A stretch of DNA of 64,000 nt from Trichopria drosophilae (GCA_030407085.1 CM059584.1:127629001-127693000), one strand, 5' to 3'. Counted from the stretch's first letter, positions 45,116 to 55,799 are shown. Numbers and translations are program-made. Notes: generated by a model from the letters alone, not told the origin.

Positions 45116-46247
45116 ATAGAGCGCTCCACCGTCAAGCTGTCATTGTTTTTGCGAATTATCTCGCTCCACTACTTTTTACTATTTGAAAATAGTGTTTTTC
45201 GATACAAATGCATAAGAGAAATGCGCGAAAAAAGTGCCGATCTCTTAATCCAAAACAATGAGCATCTAGCCACATCAATAATTATTCTAATTTAAAACGA
45301 TTAGTGGTATGTCTTAAATGATAATGAGTAAATATTCAAAGATTTAAAATAGTTTTTTCTGTTTCAAATCGGCGAATCGGTCACATGTCCTTCAAATATT
45401 CACGGCGCTATTCAACTATTTTTGAAAATAGAACGCTTGATTTGTTGCTCGCAAATAAAGTGAAACTTAGGTTTGTATATAAGAAGGGATTTTATACGAC
45501 TGATTATATCACAGATCATTTATGTTTTCTGTTTTACCTTGCGCACAATTAGCAAAAATCAATATTTGTTTCATTTGCGGGTAACCCTTCGGTAATGAAA
45601 AAATTGTGGAGGTGAAGAAAAGAGGTGTGCAATCTTTGCCAACAGCCAGCATCACAAGAGGGCGTAAAGACCATGAGCGTATATTGAAGAATGTGGAAAA
45701 TATAAAGCTTCATGAAGTATGCCGTAAAAGCTATTCTGATCAAAGAGCCGCTGCAGTCGCTGCGCGTCGGAGCAATGTATGTTCGTCAGCTTTAGAGCTG
45801 TTAACAGGCTTGCCACTAGATACAGCAGGGGCTTTTCCTTGATCATTGCTTTATTTGTGGAGATAAATTACAGAATAGTTCCGAAACTGACATGAACGAG
45901 CCCGTGTACCTAGTGAAGAAACCGCCCTCAAGGATTATTTCTTGAAAATAATAAAAGATCGTCATACAAGTGAATATTCTAAATAAATACTGCAGCGCAT
46001 TGAATCTGTACCTGATTCAAAAGCTGTAGGTGCCAGATATTATCTTAAATGCAAGGATAATTTCTTTTTAATATCTACGGCTGGAATGAAGAGAGGAAGA
46101 CCATGGGATAAAGTCCATGAAGCAATAGACGCTGTCATAGAAGTTCTTTGCTTTACAACTTTGAAAAGAACTGTTTTTACCAGAAAATGGCACTAAAGCG
46201 AGATAATTTGCAAAAACAACAACAGCATGACGGTGGTGCGCTCTATC
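45116..46247 (+). mobile_element. 1.1-kb element with 50-bp inverted ends around a decayed ORF
   Basis: GATAGAGCGCTCCACCGTCA at the left and its near-complement at 46225-46247 are terminal; the inverted ends extend about 51 bases to AATTATCTCGCT. The body holds the degenerate ORF described separately. The right end is followed by two further degraded copies of its subterminal text (46424-46520 and 46584-46730). The superfamily is unknown. Confidence 0.55.
45548..46160 (+). pseudogene. Decayed ORF with CFICG motifs
   Basis: In changing frames the plus strand reads CFICG near 45575, then KLHEVCRKSYSDQRAAAVAA, CFICGDKLQ near 45855, VPDSKAVGARYYLKC and GMKRGRPWDKVHEAIDAVIE. The blocks follow the order of a multicopy insect protein seen next to DNA transposons, with repeated CxxC-type zinc sites. 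Several frame changes and stops show it is dead. It lies between the inverted ends at 45116 and 46247. Confidence 0.5.
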
Positions 46248-46829
46248 TCGAAAAATTTTTAATCTGTTAATAATTTCTTACAGAAAAAAGAAAGGAAATG
46301 GTATGGGTAATTATATTTTAAAATTATAGAGCCTATTTCCGACACTTTTACTGGACAAGACATCTTTTGCCTGGCTTTTCTCAGTCAAATATTGGCCGAT
46401 TTCAATAATTTTTTTGTTAAATTATAGAGAATTTTGTGCTCTACAACTTCAAAAAATAACTGTTTTTACCAGAAAATGACGCCGGAGCGAGATAATTCGC
46501 AAAAAAATTTCAGAAACACGTATTTTTTACTTTTTAGCTTCATTTTTTTTAAAGATTAATTTTACGAAAAAAATTTCAAACAAAAATTGTAGAGAATTTA
46601 ATTCTGAACAAAATTTGTAAAACACATTTTTAGCGTACGACTCATCTAAAGCGAGATATTTTAAAAAAATGATAAACAGATGTTTTTCAACATGGCGGCG
46701 CGACGGTGGCTCCATCTATCCCGCAAACTTAAACTTAGATTCAGTTATCGACCTTCTACAGGAAAATGAAAAAAAAATGGACAGGGTGATTTTTCGGAAG
46801 GTTAGTGTCTTTTTTCCGATGATTTGACT
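46248..46829. repeat. Degraded copies of the adjacent element end
   Basis: CTGTTTTTACCAGAAAATG, the context AAGCGAGATAATTTGCAAAA and CGACGGTGG recur here in variant form at 46424-46520 and 46584-46730. No coding region. Confidence 0.5.
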
Positions 46830-47905
46830 GGACTAAGCACAGTCTCACCAGATCAATCGCGCACATATCACTGCACTTGGCGGTCTTCCTCTTCACCGTG
46901 GCGTCTTGGCTCCTTAGCGCTGATGGTGCTTCGCTCTTGAGGGCTTGGTCGGATGAAATCGCCCGGGGTCAGGATGGTACACCGCGGAACGTTACGACCC
47001 AGTGACTGGATATATGGCCCCTCCTACCTCCAGGCTACTGCGCACCTTGGTCAGTAGGCCAACGTAACGTTCCTCAAGCCACAGCGTCGGCAGACAATAT
47101 GCTTGGGTGCCGGGTGCCGGGCACTTTGAGAAGGCATGCTCCGGGATCCCGCAATTCTAACAACCGGTGAAACTCGGGAGGACCTCCACTGAATCGCAGT
47201 GTCCCGATATATCATAGAAGCCGGTAAAATCGGCATCGGCTCCCGTGTATTCGGCTGCGGATCCGAGTGGCAGCTCGTTTTGGTCGTGGATGACTGCTTT
47301 CGGCGGTTGTGGAGGGAATCCTCATATCCTGGGCCGGTTGGATGTCCCTAGGTTGTGGCGGAGTGGCTTCGTCCTGTGTAGCTGCGTCAACCTTGACGAT
47401 AACCGGTGTCTGAGCTGCTCCGCCCTGAGTGGGTGGGAAATCCCGGATAAATAGGTGCCCTACTCCAAGCATCCCAGAGCCCAGCAATGACAACGACGCA
47501 TCTCTTCGCGGCCCCGGCGGTAGACCTTATACAAGGCGTATACGAGGTCGGGTTCCTCCTCGTGCCACTGGGCTATGAGCTCCCGAAAGGGCTTCAAGGG
47601 GTCACGAATGTACGCCTCGGGATCAGTCCACGGGTCGTTCCCGGCAGTGGGCGAGTCTCCGTCCTCAGATGAGCTGTCGTCGCTTATCACAACGACTATT
47701 GGGGTGTCCCCCGGTGTCTTCCTCGTAGTCCCGTGGGATGTCGATAGCCGTGGCGCGGAGTTCTCCTGCGGACAGGAGGGCTCAGATGAGGCAGGGTCCG
47801 GATCCGGAACGGGAAAGGGGTTATTCCCGGGATTGCATAGTGCCATTTTTTTTTTGTTTTTGTTGCTGAGGTTGCGGTAGCCGTGATTTTTACGATGTCT
47901 GGAAT
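46830..47905 (-). pseudogene. Gag-like or LINE ORF1-like fragment fused to the Dong-type copy
   Basis: A minus-strand frame starting MALCNPGNNPFPVPDPDP (about 47846) has a Ser/Asp-rich acidic stretch (ISDDSSSEDGD) and PWTDPEAYIRDPLKPFREL. It breaks at 47460. Further on, in another frame, comes a CCHC knuckle (NCGIPEHAFSKCP, near 47150). The order of acidic region and CCHC knuckle suits the nucleic-acid-binding first ORF of a retroelement. Its leader joins the reverse transcriptase of Dong-type copy 2 at about 47905, so two elements are fused. The family is not determined. Confidence 0.45.
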
Positions 47906-49418
47906 TTTCGGATCGGACAAGCCTCCCGATTTTGGGATCAGTGTCGTTCGGCCCTCCACCAGCCAGTGCGGAATGGGTTGGTCTCCATTTATGTAAGAGG
48001 TGAATATTCGGGCTAGGTGTTGATGGACAGAAGTGAACTTCTTCCACCAATAGTTGTTAATTCCATCCCAGCCCGGCGAGGAGAAATTCTTCGCTCCTGT
48101 GATGGCATTTTTCACCTCTAAAGCACTGACGGGTGGGCAATCTTCACTTTGTTGTGTGACTTCGTCGCACAACTCGGTGAAGATTTCAATACCTGGAGTG
48201 TCTGCATTAAGCCTAGATGTTCTCTCGTAGATGCTCCCTCAGAATTCCTCAACTGCGGCCATCGACGGAAACTCGCTTGAGGCTGCGATACGATGTTTGA
48301 AGAGGTTGGAAGGATTCGTCCAAAATATTGAGTTTTATCGAATTCTTTCTTCCCGTCTTTGCAGCCACATTTTGGCATCGGCCAAAACCCGAATTTTATC
48401 CGCTAAACGTTGCTTGATGTTGAGCAACTTCAGCTTGTTCAGTGTGTTATAGTACGTCCGCAGTTGTTGTGCGAACTTCTTGACTTTAGCCGTAAATGAA
48501 CGGCCAGATGTTAAATAGTCGATCACACACTGAACTCGGGAAGCGAGCTTCCGTGTCAGTCGAATCTTGCCGTTCAATTGAGACATGCGTTTTGTAATCT
48601 GCCGACTCCCCAATATCTGTGTCAGATTTCGCGGAGTCACCAGATCACTTGCAGCCTCGTAAACGGCACAATTGACTTGCCACAGGTCGCAGTCATCTGG
48701 AAGAGCATCCAGAAGTAGGCTATTTGCTCTGTCTAATTCTCGTTGTTTAGGCAAAATTTTTGTTGTCAAATTTTGCCTAAACACGAGTGTCGTGCTTTCG
48801 TAATGTGGAGCATCTCTCTCAGTACCGCGTACGGGCTCAGTTGTTATTGCCCGCACATCGTGTTACAGTCCGTTACAGTCCGCCTCAGATAGGCCACATA
48901 ATCTCTCAGTTGTTGTTGAGAAAAGCGATCTGCCAGTTCGGGATGCATTACTGCAAACCGACTATGCATTCGCGCCATGTAGCCTCTCTGTTGCGGACAG
49001 CTCTCCTCGTAGCAGCGCATAAGATCTTGCCGGAGATCCTCCGTCCACTGAAATCGTCCGTGGGCATTCGTGCGTTATTGTCCCGGGACACCTGTTTCGG
49101 CTCCTCCACCTCGGGACTGGGCTGCATCCGAAGCAGCCCGATGGTCAGGAGCCCTGCTCGTGGCATTGCTTGTAACCGCATATACAGGGAGTAGGGTGGT
49201 TAGCCCTACCCCCCGTTGTTATGCCTCTCTCGTTTGTCTCTTACCTCGCCATCCACTGGGGTTGGTTACCCAATCTATGGCAAGGTTGCTAAGAGTCCAG
49301 GGCCCACCGGCTTTAATAAGCACACGTGGAGGTGAGAGTAGGCCATTTGGGAAGATAGGCTAAGATGCGGCTTTTTGCATAGCCGCATTGTGTTACGCAT
49401 CATTCCCTTTGGGCCCCT
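47906..49418 (-). mobile_element. Dong/R4-type LINE, copy 2 (5' part only, broken frame)
   Basis: From its 5' end (AGGGGCCCAAAGGGAATG, 49418) this copy is collinear with copy 1 at 53362 and very similar to it. It covers the 5' leader, the N-terminal region and the start of the reverse transcriptase (NAITG, FSSPGWDGINNYWW). It has several frame changes (for example near 49180, 48850 and 48180) and stops matching at about 47906, where foreign sequence begins. Its 5' end touches the 3' end of copy 1 across an A/T run, so the two are head to tail. Confidence 0.8.
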
Positions 49419-49445
49419 ATTTTTTTTTTTTTTTTTTTTTTTTTT

Positions 49446-52400
49446 CGGGGGGGGGAAATGCATTAGGCACCATAGGGGGTTGAAGATGTTGTGTACCCCC
49501 CGTGTGTCGGACTCCCTCACCTTTGATGTTAACGGCAAGGTTTACCGACTAAAACCCTAACCTCCCTTGGCCCTCCAGAATCCACGTGTGCAGTCTGCAG
49601 CAGAAAAGTGGCTCCGATATCCATCTCCTCCGCTGCAGACTGCACCGGGCCATTTCGTTTGCAACTGTAACCACTCCCTCTACCATTGGGTAAGTGGTTA
49701 CAGGATCTCGTGTGACCTCAGTAGACGGAGAGATCCCAGCAGCACTGCTTTCTGCATTCGGCCTGCGATGGAACTTGCATGTTCTCGACAGGCCGGAATG
49801 CTTTTGATGTTTTGGAGGAAAGTTGGTCTCGTTCCTCCCAGCACTCCAATTATCAGCACGACGAGCTTGATTTTGAACCCTCGATACAGCTTGCGAATCT
49901 CGAACAGAAGTTCCTGATATTTCATCCGTTTTTCGTCCTCTTTGCTGACTATATTTGTTTCTGCTGGTGCAGAAAACTCGATGACGAAGATGGATTTGTC
50001 ATCGAAGTCAACAAGGACGATGTCAGGCTTATTAGCTGATATTTGCCTGCTCGTCGGGAATGAGTAATTCCAGTATATTCGGCACGACTCATTCCCGACA
50101 ACGGATTCAATATCAGTGGGGACGTACGGCAAAACTGGGGTTGCATCAATACCATACGTGCTGCGAAGATGGTAGTGCAGCACTCGAAGAGCCGCATTGT
50201 GACGTTCGATGTATGCTGAAACTGCATACATTGGGCATGCTGCCAAAAGATGCATGAGTGTCTCAGCATGACATCTACACAATCTACAAAGCGTACTCTG
50301 TACCGCCTGGTGTAAGATGTTCTGGCGATACGCCAAGGTATTGATGACCCCATCCTGGCACGCGAAGATAAAACCCTCGGTCTCGGATTTCAAGCCGGCT
50401 GATCTTAAGAAGGAGAAGGTCATCTCTGCCGACAAGCCAAGTTGTTGGACATTTCGAAAGAATTGTCCATGCAACGGCTTGTCGATATGCCTTCCCTCCA
50501 ACATACGGAGTTGTTCCTTCCGTATGTTAGCCCTGAGACGCACTGGGCACAGATTGATGACTGATTCAGCCTCCTGTGCACCACTACGTCCCACGTTGAA
50601 AACCAGACCGAGGTTTCGCGCCGCTCGTTCCGCCGCGTTGTACAAAAACGCCCCCTTCCCCTGAATTTCATGCTGATGTACTAGCATCATCAGGGGATCC
50701 TCCGTTCGATTAATCACGTCGCAAGCTGTTTCGAGAACCAATCGGTCATGCATACACTCCAGGCTTAAAAGGCCACGACCTCCCATATTTCGGGGCAAAT
50801 ACAGTCGTTCCACGGAAGATCTTGGATGCAAACTGCGTTGCATACAAATCATCTTCCGTGTGCTTCGGTCAAGATCCCTTAGCTCGTCAACGTTCCACTT
50901 CAGTGCTCCAAAAGAATAGAGCACTGGTGATACGGCCAACATATTCGTGGCTGCCACCTTATTTCTCCCGGTCAATTCTGATGACCAGATCTGACGGAGA
51001 ATGCGCCGGTATTTCTTAATGATCGTGGTTTTAGCAGCCTGCACATCCTGGACATGCCTTTGAGGTAGGCCCAGGTATGTGTAGGCTTCTTCGGCTCTAA
51101 GGTGGCGGATGACATTTCCGTTGACGAGCTCCATATCGTTGTTATGGGAGCCTGACCTTCCTCTGTGCAAATGAACGACTGCACATTTGTTCAATCCGAA
51201 TTCCATACCGATATCTCTCGAGTATGTGAGTGCGATGTTCAGAGATCGATGTAATTGATCTTCGCCTGATGCGTATAATTTAAGATCATCCATATAGAAA
51301 AGATGGGTGATCTTATGTACACGTTCACCAGGCGGTCCACACATGTACCCTTGAGATTTCCGGAGAGCAACGGATAGAGGCAATAGTGAGATGCAGAAGA
51401 GCAGAGGACTCAGAGAATCTCCCTGATAGACACCTCTTTGGAATTGAACCAGTCTAGACATGGTTCGACGCTTGCCCGATGTCATGACAAAGCGTGTTTT
51501 CCAAAGAGGCATCAGGTCTTCTACAATTCTCACTATGTTTGGGTGGACATGAAGGCGTTTGAGCAACAAGCTTAAAAGCTCGTGCGATGTTGAGTCATAC
51601 GCCTTCATGTAATCCAGCCAGGCTATCGACAGGTTACGCTTGTACTGGACTGCGTCCTGACAAACACACCTGTCGATAAGCAAGTTGTCCTTGCAGCCGG
51701 ATACACCCATTTTGCAGCCTCGCTGTTCTACTATCCGTTGCCACACCGGTTTCACGGATTTCTCAATACGTTCGTTCAAGATGTTAGTGAACAATTTGTA
51801 TAACGTATTGAGACACGTGATCGGTCTATGGTTTCTCGGATCGGACAAGTCTCCCGATTTTGGGATCAGTGTCGTTCGGCCCTCCACCAGCCAGTGCGGA
51901 ATGGGTTGGTCTCCATTTATATAAGAGGTGAATATTCGGGCTAGGTGTTGATGGACAGAAGTGAACTTCTTCCACCAATAGTTGTTAATTCCATCCCAGC
52001 CCGGCGAGGAGAAATTCCTCGCTCCTGTGATGGCATTTTTCACCTCTAATGCACTGACGGGTGGGCAATCTTCACTTTCTTGTGTGACTTCGTCGCACAA
52101 CTCGGTGAAGATTTCAATACCTGGAGTGTCTGCATTAAGCCTAGATGTTTTCTCGTAGATGCTCCCCCAGAATTCCTCAACTGTGGTCATCGACGGAAAC
52201 TCGCTTGAGGCTGCGATACGATGTTTGAAGAGGTTGGAAGGATTCGTCCAAAATATTGCATTTTGTCGAATTCCATCCTCCCGTCTTTGCAGCCTCTTTT
52301 TGGCATCCGCCAAAACCCGAATTTTATCAGCCAAACGTTGCTTGATGTTGAGCAACTTCAGCTTGTTCAGTGTGTGATAGTACGTCCGCAGTTGTTGTGC

Positions 52401-53361
52401 GAACTTCTTGACTTTAGCCGTAAATGAACGGCCAGATGTTAAATAGTCGATCACACACTGAATTCGGGAAGCGAGTTTCCGTGTCAGTCGAATCTTACCG
52501 TTCAATTGAGACATGCGTTTTGTAATCTGCCGACTCCCCGATATCTGTACCAGATTTCGCGGAATCACCAGATCACTTGCAGCCTCGTAAACGGCACAAT
52601 TGACTTGCCACAGGTCGCAGTCATCTGGAAGAGCATCTAGAAGTAGGCTATTTGCTCTGTCTATTTCTCGTTGTTTAGGCAAAATTTTTGTTGTCAAATT
52701 TTTCCTAAACACGAGTGTCGTGCTTTCATAATGTGGAGCATCTCTCCCAGCACCGCGTGCGGGCTCAGTTGTTATTGCCCGCACATCCGGTACCGGTTGA
52801 CAGCTGGGAACAACGAAACCTGTCCGCCTCAGATAGGCCACATAATCTCTCAATTGTTGTTGAGAAAAGCGATCTGCCAGTTCGGGATGCATTACTGCAA
52901 ACCGACTGTGCATTCGCGCCATGTAGCCTCTCTGTTGCGGACAGCTCTCCTCGTAGCAGCGCATTAGATCTTGCCTGAGATTCTCCGTCCACTGAAATCG
53001 TCCGTGGACATCAGTTGGTCGTCGTCCCGGGACACCTGTTTCGGCTCCTCCACCTCGGGACTGGGCTGCATCCGAAGCAGCCCGATGGTCAGGAGCCCTG
53101 CGCGTTCTATTCATAGTAACCGCATGTGCAGGGAGTAGGGTGGTTGGCCCTACTCCCCGTTGTTATGCCTCTCTCGTTTGTCTCTTACCTCGCCATCCAC
53201 TGGGGTTGGTTACCCAATCTCTGGCAAGGTTGCTAAGAGTCCAGGGCCCACCGGCTTTAATAAGCACACGTGGAGGTGAGAGTAGGCCATTTGGGAAGAT
53301 AGGCTAAGATGCGGCTTTTTGCATAGCCGCATTGTGTTACGCATCATTCCCTTTGGGCCCC

Positions 53362-53362
<1 letters not shown>
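49446..53362 (-). mobile_element. Dong/R4-type LINE, copy 1, apparently full length
   Basis: The copy starts AGGGGCCCAAAGGGAATG directly after a (TAA)n tract on its own strand, has a 5' leader of about 250 bases, one long ORF, and a 3' region of about 250 bases. That region contains a 14-base perfect stem (GTGCAGTCTGCAGC, 49588-49601, with its complement at 49632-49645), which could be the site recognised by its own reverse transcriptase. The length, the single ORF with restriction-like endonuclease and the TAA-repeat target agree with the Dong group of the R4 clade. The 3' end runs into an A-run (49420-49445) and then copy 2. Confidence 0.8.
49698..53114 (-). CDS. Dong/R4-type LINE polyprotein: reverse transcriptase and restriction-like endonuclease, intact
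   Basis: The ORF is 1138 codons without a break. The N-terminal 330 residues are basic and helical with no classical zinc finger that I can see. The reverse transcriptase runs from about 355 to 690: VEGRTTLIPKSG (410-421), AWLDYMKAYDS with D501, GVYQGDSLSP (561-570) and the active-site FYMDD (606-610). A CX2CX8HX4C knuckle lies at C943, C946, H955 and C960. The restriction-like endonuclease follows, with KPD (D1031), IEF (E1046) and K1065, then VVLIIGVLGG. Domain order RT, CCHC, PD-(D/E)XK is diagnostic for the R2/R4/NeSL group. The start Met (53114) follows an untranslated leader; copy 2 lacks it. The protein would nick target DNA and copy its own RNA into it. Confidence 0.88.
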   Translation of the reverse strand: MNRTRRAPDHRAASDAAQSRGGGAETGVPGRRPTDVHGRFQWTENLRQDLMRCYEESCPQQRGYMARMHSRFAVMHPELADRFSQQQLRDYVAYLRRTGFVVPSCQPVPDVRAITTEPARGAGRDAPHYESTTLVFRKNLTTKILPKQREIDRANSLLLDALPDDCDLWQVNCAVYEAASDLVIPRNLVQISGSRQITKRMSQLNGKIRLTRKLASRIQCVIDYLTSGRSFTAKVKKFAQQLRTYYHTLNKLKLLNIKQRLADKIRVLADAKKRLQRREDGIRQNAIFWTNPSNLFKHRIAASSEFPSMTTVEEFWGSIYEKTSRLNADTPGIEIFTELCDEVTQESEDCPPVSALEVKNAITGARNFSSPGWDGINNYWWKKFTSVHQHLARIFTSYINGDQPIPHWLVEGRTTLIPKSGDLSDPRNHRPITCLNTLYKLFTNILNERIEKSVKPVWQRIVEQRGCKMGVSGCKDNLLIDRCVCQDAVQYKRNLSIAWLDYMKAYDSTSHELLSLLLKRLHVHPNIVRIVEDLMPLWKTRFVMTSGKRRTMSRLVQFQRGVYQGDSLSPLLFCISLLPLSVALRKSQGYMCGPPGERVHKITHLFYMDDLKLYASGEDQLHRSLNIALTYSRDIGMEFGLNKCAVVHLHRGRSGSHNNDMELVNGNVIRHLRAEEAYTYLGLPQRHVQDVQAAKTTIIKKYRRILRQIWSSELTGRNKVAATNMLAVSPVLYSFGALKWNVDELRDLDRSTRKMICMQRSLHPRSSVERLYLPRNMGGRGLLSLECMHDRLVLETACDVINRTEDPLMMLVHQHEIQGKGAFLYNAAERAARNLGLVFNVGRSGAQEAESVINLCPVRLRANIRKEQLRMLEGRHIDKPLHGQFFRNVQQLGLSAEMTFSFLRSAGLKSETEGFIFACQDGVINTLAYRQNILHQAVQSTLCRLCRCHAETLMHLLAACPMYAVSAYIERHNAALRVLHYHLRSTYGIDATPVLPYVPTDIESVVGNESCRIYWNYSFPTSRQISANKPDIVLVDFDDKSIFVIEFSAPAETNIVSKEDEKRMKYQELLFEIRKLYRGFKIKLVVLIIGVLGGTRPTFLQNIKSIPACREHASSIAGRMQKAVLLGSLRLLRSHEIL

Positions 53363-53419
<57 letters not shown>
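53363..53419. repeat. (ATT/TAA)n microsatellite, target of the Dong-type LINE
   Basis: About nineteen ATT units. On the minus strand it is the (TAA)n tail directly after the 3' end of a CR1/Jockey-like LINE (TTGTAAATAATAAT) and directly before the 5' end of Dong-type copy 1. Confidence 0.9.
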
Positions 53420-54895
53420 TACAATAAGAAAGCTTAAAGCTTATTTGCTGATTACAAAATAAGTCGAATTGTAATTGCACTCTTTGAGTATAAATGTAAT
53501 AACAACAACCACAAAAAAAAATCACAGCATATGTTAATTGTATTAAGTAACGTATATCTCTATATCACAGCATTATTCACTTTCACTATCACTTTAATGA
53601 GTCTAGCGCATTCTTGAAAGCATTGATAGTCGAGGAGTTCACCGCAAGCTCTGGGAGTTGGTTCCAAGCATCCACAACTCGATTCGATAGAAAATTTTTC
53701 CATGGATTTCTTCTAAATCTGGATTTGCTCAACTTGTAGTTATGCCCTCTTAGTTGTTGATTATGCGATGGTTGAAATATGCCAGTACTCTCTATATCGC
53801 AGAAACCCTTTATGATCTTAAACGTTTCAATCAGATCTCCTCGTTTTCTACTTTGTTCCATTGTAGTTAGATTCAGTCTCCGTAGGCGTTCTTCGTATGT
53901 TTAATACTTTAAATCTAATGACATTTTTGTTGCACGCCGTAAAACCTTCTCTAGCCTGGTACAATCTGCCACGAAATACGGAGACCACACAGCATTACCG
54001 AATTGCGGTAAAGGTCTGATGTAAGTTTTTATAATTCTCTCCAACATTTCTGGTGTGATGGTACTTGTTCTGAATCATCTGTATATCGCGAATGAATGTT
54101 TCGATACATCGAGAATGAGAAAAAAGAGTTGAAGTTTGACGGAAGTGAAAATAGGTGACAAACTGCTGTTTCAAATAATAAATGTAAAATGTCTTATTTT
54201 TCTCAAAATAATTACAATTGAGCAATTAATGATCCAATAGAATTGATTTGTGCAACGGAGCTTGGTTTAATACATAAATAGTACTAAAAGACTTCCTAAT
54301 CAAATAAGTGAGAGAATTTGCTCTTTTACATATATTAGCTACATGAGCCTCCCATTTCAGATGACTGGTGACTATTAGTCCTAAATCACTGTGCTTCTCC
54401 ACAACTTCAATTTGTTTAGTTTCCAAAACGTAGTTAAGGGGTGGGTTCTTTCGTCCAATGTGCATTACTACACATTTATCGATATTTAGGACTAGTTTCC
54501 ATTTTTCCGACCATTCATACACTTTATCTAATACCCCTTGTAAATTACTAACCAACGGATTTCCGAAAAACTTGGTGTCATCCGCAAACTGAAGAATCGA
54601 AGAATCGATGCTGCTTGGAAGATCTGAAACAGAATAGGTCCCAGTACTGAGCCTTGGGGCACTCCACTGGTGATGTGTCGTAGGGATGAAGTTACGTTGC
54701 CAATTCGTACTTTAAAAGATCTATCTGTGAAGTAAGCCTTGATCCAAGTTAACAGTCGTCCACGTATTCCAAAATGTTCAAGTTTCTGCAATAGCCTTCT
54801 ATGAGAAACCTTGTCGAAAGCCTTCGCGTAGTCAAGGAAAAGGATATCTACTGGCTCGTCATCATCGAACATCGGCCACAGGACACCGAACAACG
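53420..54895 (-). pseudogene. CR1/Jockey-like LINE, 3' fragment of the reverse transcriptase
   Basis: The first frame (54893-54528) has the reverse-transcriptase blocks DYAKAFDKVSHRRLL and TSGVPQGSVLGPILF. A frame change near 54640 leads to FADDTKFFG (around 54591-54574), then SEKWKLVLNIDKC and the thumb. At about 54230 the frame is lost in a stretch of about 190 bases that does not fit the family. It resumes near 54035 (TYIRPLPQFGNAVWSPYF) and ends with RGDLIETFKIIKGF and a C-terminal FKNALDSLK at 53589. The 3' end is a (TAA)n tail. The 5' end is truncated at 54895, as usual for LINEs. The endonuclease is absent. Confidence 0.8.
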
Positions 54896-54899
54896 AGTA

Positions 54900-55112
54900 T
54901 ATTTGTATTTATTTATATTGCAAGGGAACGACGAAAAAGGTCCGTTTCCAGTTGCAGAATTAATATCATCAGTCCTTGACATCATATTTATTTCTCATTT
55001 ATCCGTTGTTAACAGTAAATTAAAACTGTTAATCACACGTTCTCCAGTTATTGATAAAATAGAAATAGATTTGTTTGGCGCTGCTGCAATCTGTCAGTCT
55101 AGCATTCAATAA
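54900..55112 (+). other. Possible terminal exon of an unrecognised gene
   Basis: The frame after TATTTATATTGCAAG reads as ordinary protein (GPFPVAELISSVLDIIFISH, then VIDKIEIDLFGAAAICQSS) up to TAA at 55110. AATAAA signals overlap the stop and occur again near 55268. The weak acceptor and the missing upstream exons leave it unproven; the LINE fragment abuts its left side. I do not recognise the protein. Confidence 0.3.
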
Positions 55113-55580
55113 AATGTCTCATAAAGTATGACCTAATAGCACAGCACCTTGAGTTACAGGTAGGTTACAACGTTATAGCTTAAAACGAAACATAGTCATA
55201 ACGATAATAAAATGTTTCCAGAAATGTACCTTAATGTGTAATATTAATATAATATGTAACTAATTTTACAATAAAGTTTAATCTATAACATTACTGAAAT
55301 ATCTACGCAATTTACTATCAAGTTTAATTTAAGGATGTTGCCAATCATTCGTCTTAAAAGGTATAATATACGGAAGCGACAACTCGCGGTGAAAAAAGAT
55401 ACTACTCAAATAGGGAGAAAATCGAAATAACATGTAGGAGTGTTAAATAATTTCGTAAAAAGGTGTTTTTCAATAAATTGACCTTTAGAAAATAGTTTTC
55501 GATTTTTGAAAATATCTTTATAATATAATAAATAATGAAAAACAAATTAAATAATACAAATCAAAACTATATCTAAATAT
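55113..55580. other. A+T-rich spacer
   Basis: Apart from the AATAAA strings mentioned for the neighbouring exon, nothing was recognised. Confidence 0.35.
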
Positions 55581-55799
55581 TAATTTAAGGGGATTCCAAT
55601 CGACTCAGCGGTGAAGTCGAATCTCCGGGGAAACCATGCACTTGAGTTCCGGGCGCAGTCGCTAGGAGCGCGTCGCCGAACCGCGAACGAAGTAGCGAAC
55701 GCGTTGCTTGAAGAGTGGGTAGCGAAGCGGCATCGACAACTCCGGCTGAAGGGCGATCTCACCACTTCTACTTTTTTTGTTGGGGGAACTTTCCCTCCG
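55581..55799. repeat. Dispersed repeat family A, copy 2
   Basis: Inverse orientation to copy 1. It runs from TTAATTTAAGGGGATTCCA to GGAACTTTCCCT and contains GAAGTCGAATCTCCGGGG, the weak counterpart of the B-box-like string in copy 3. The open frames on both strands mirror those of copy 1 and are not taken as genes. Confidence 0.65.

Noticed and set aside
47245..47880. Plus-strand open frames opposite the gag-like and Dong-type regions
   Set aside because: They are antisense shadows of the minus-strand retroelement frames.
49275..49560. Open frames across the A/T run between the two Dong-type copies
   Set aside because: Poly-Lys or poly-Phe runs from the homopolymer; not genes.
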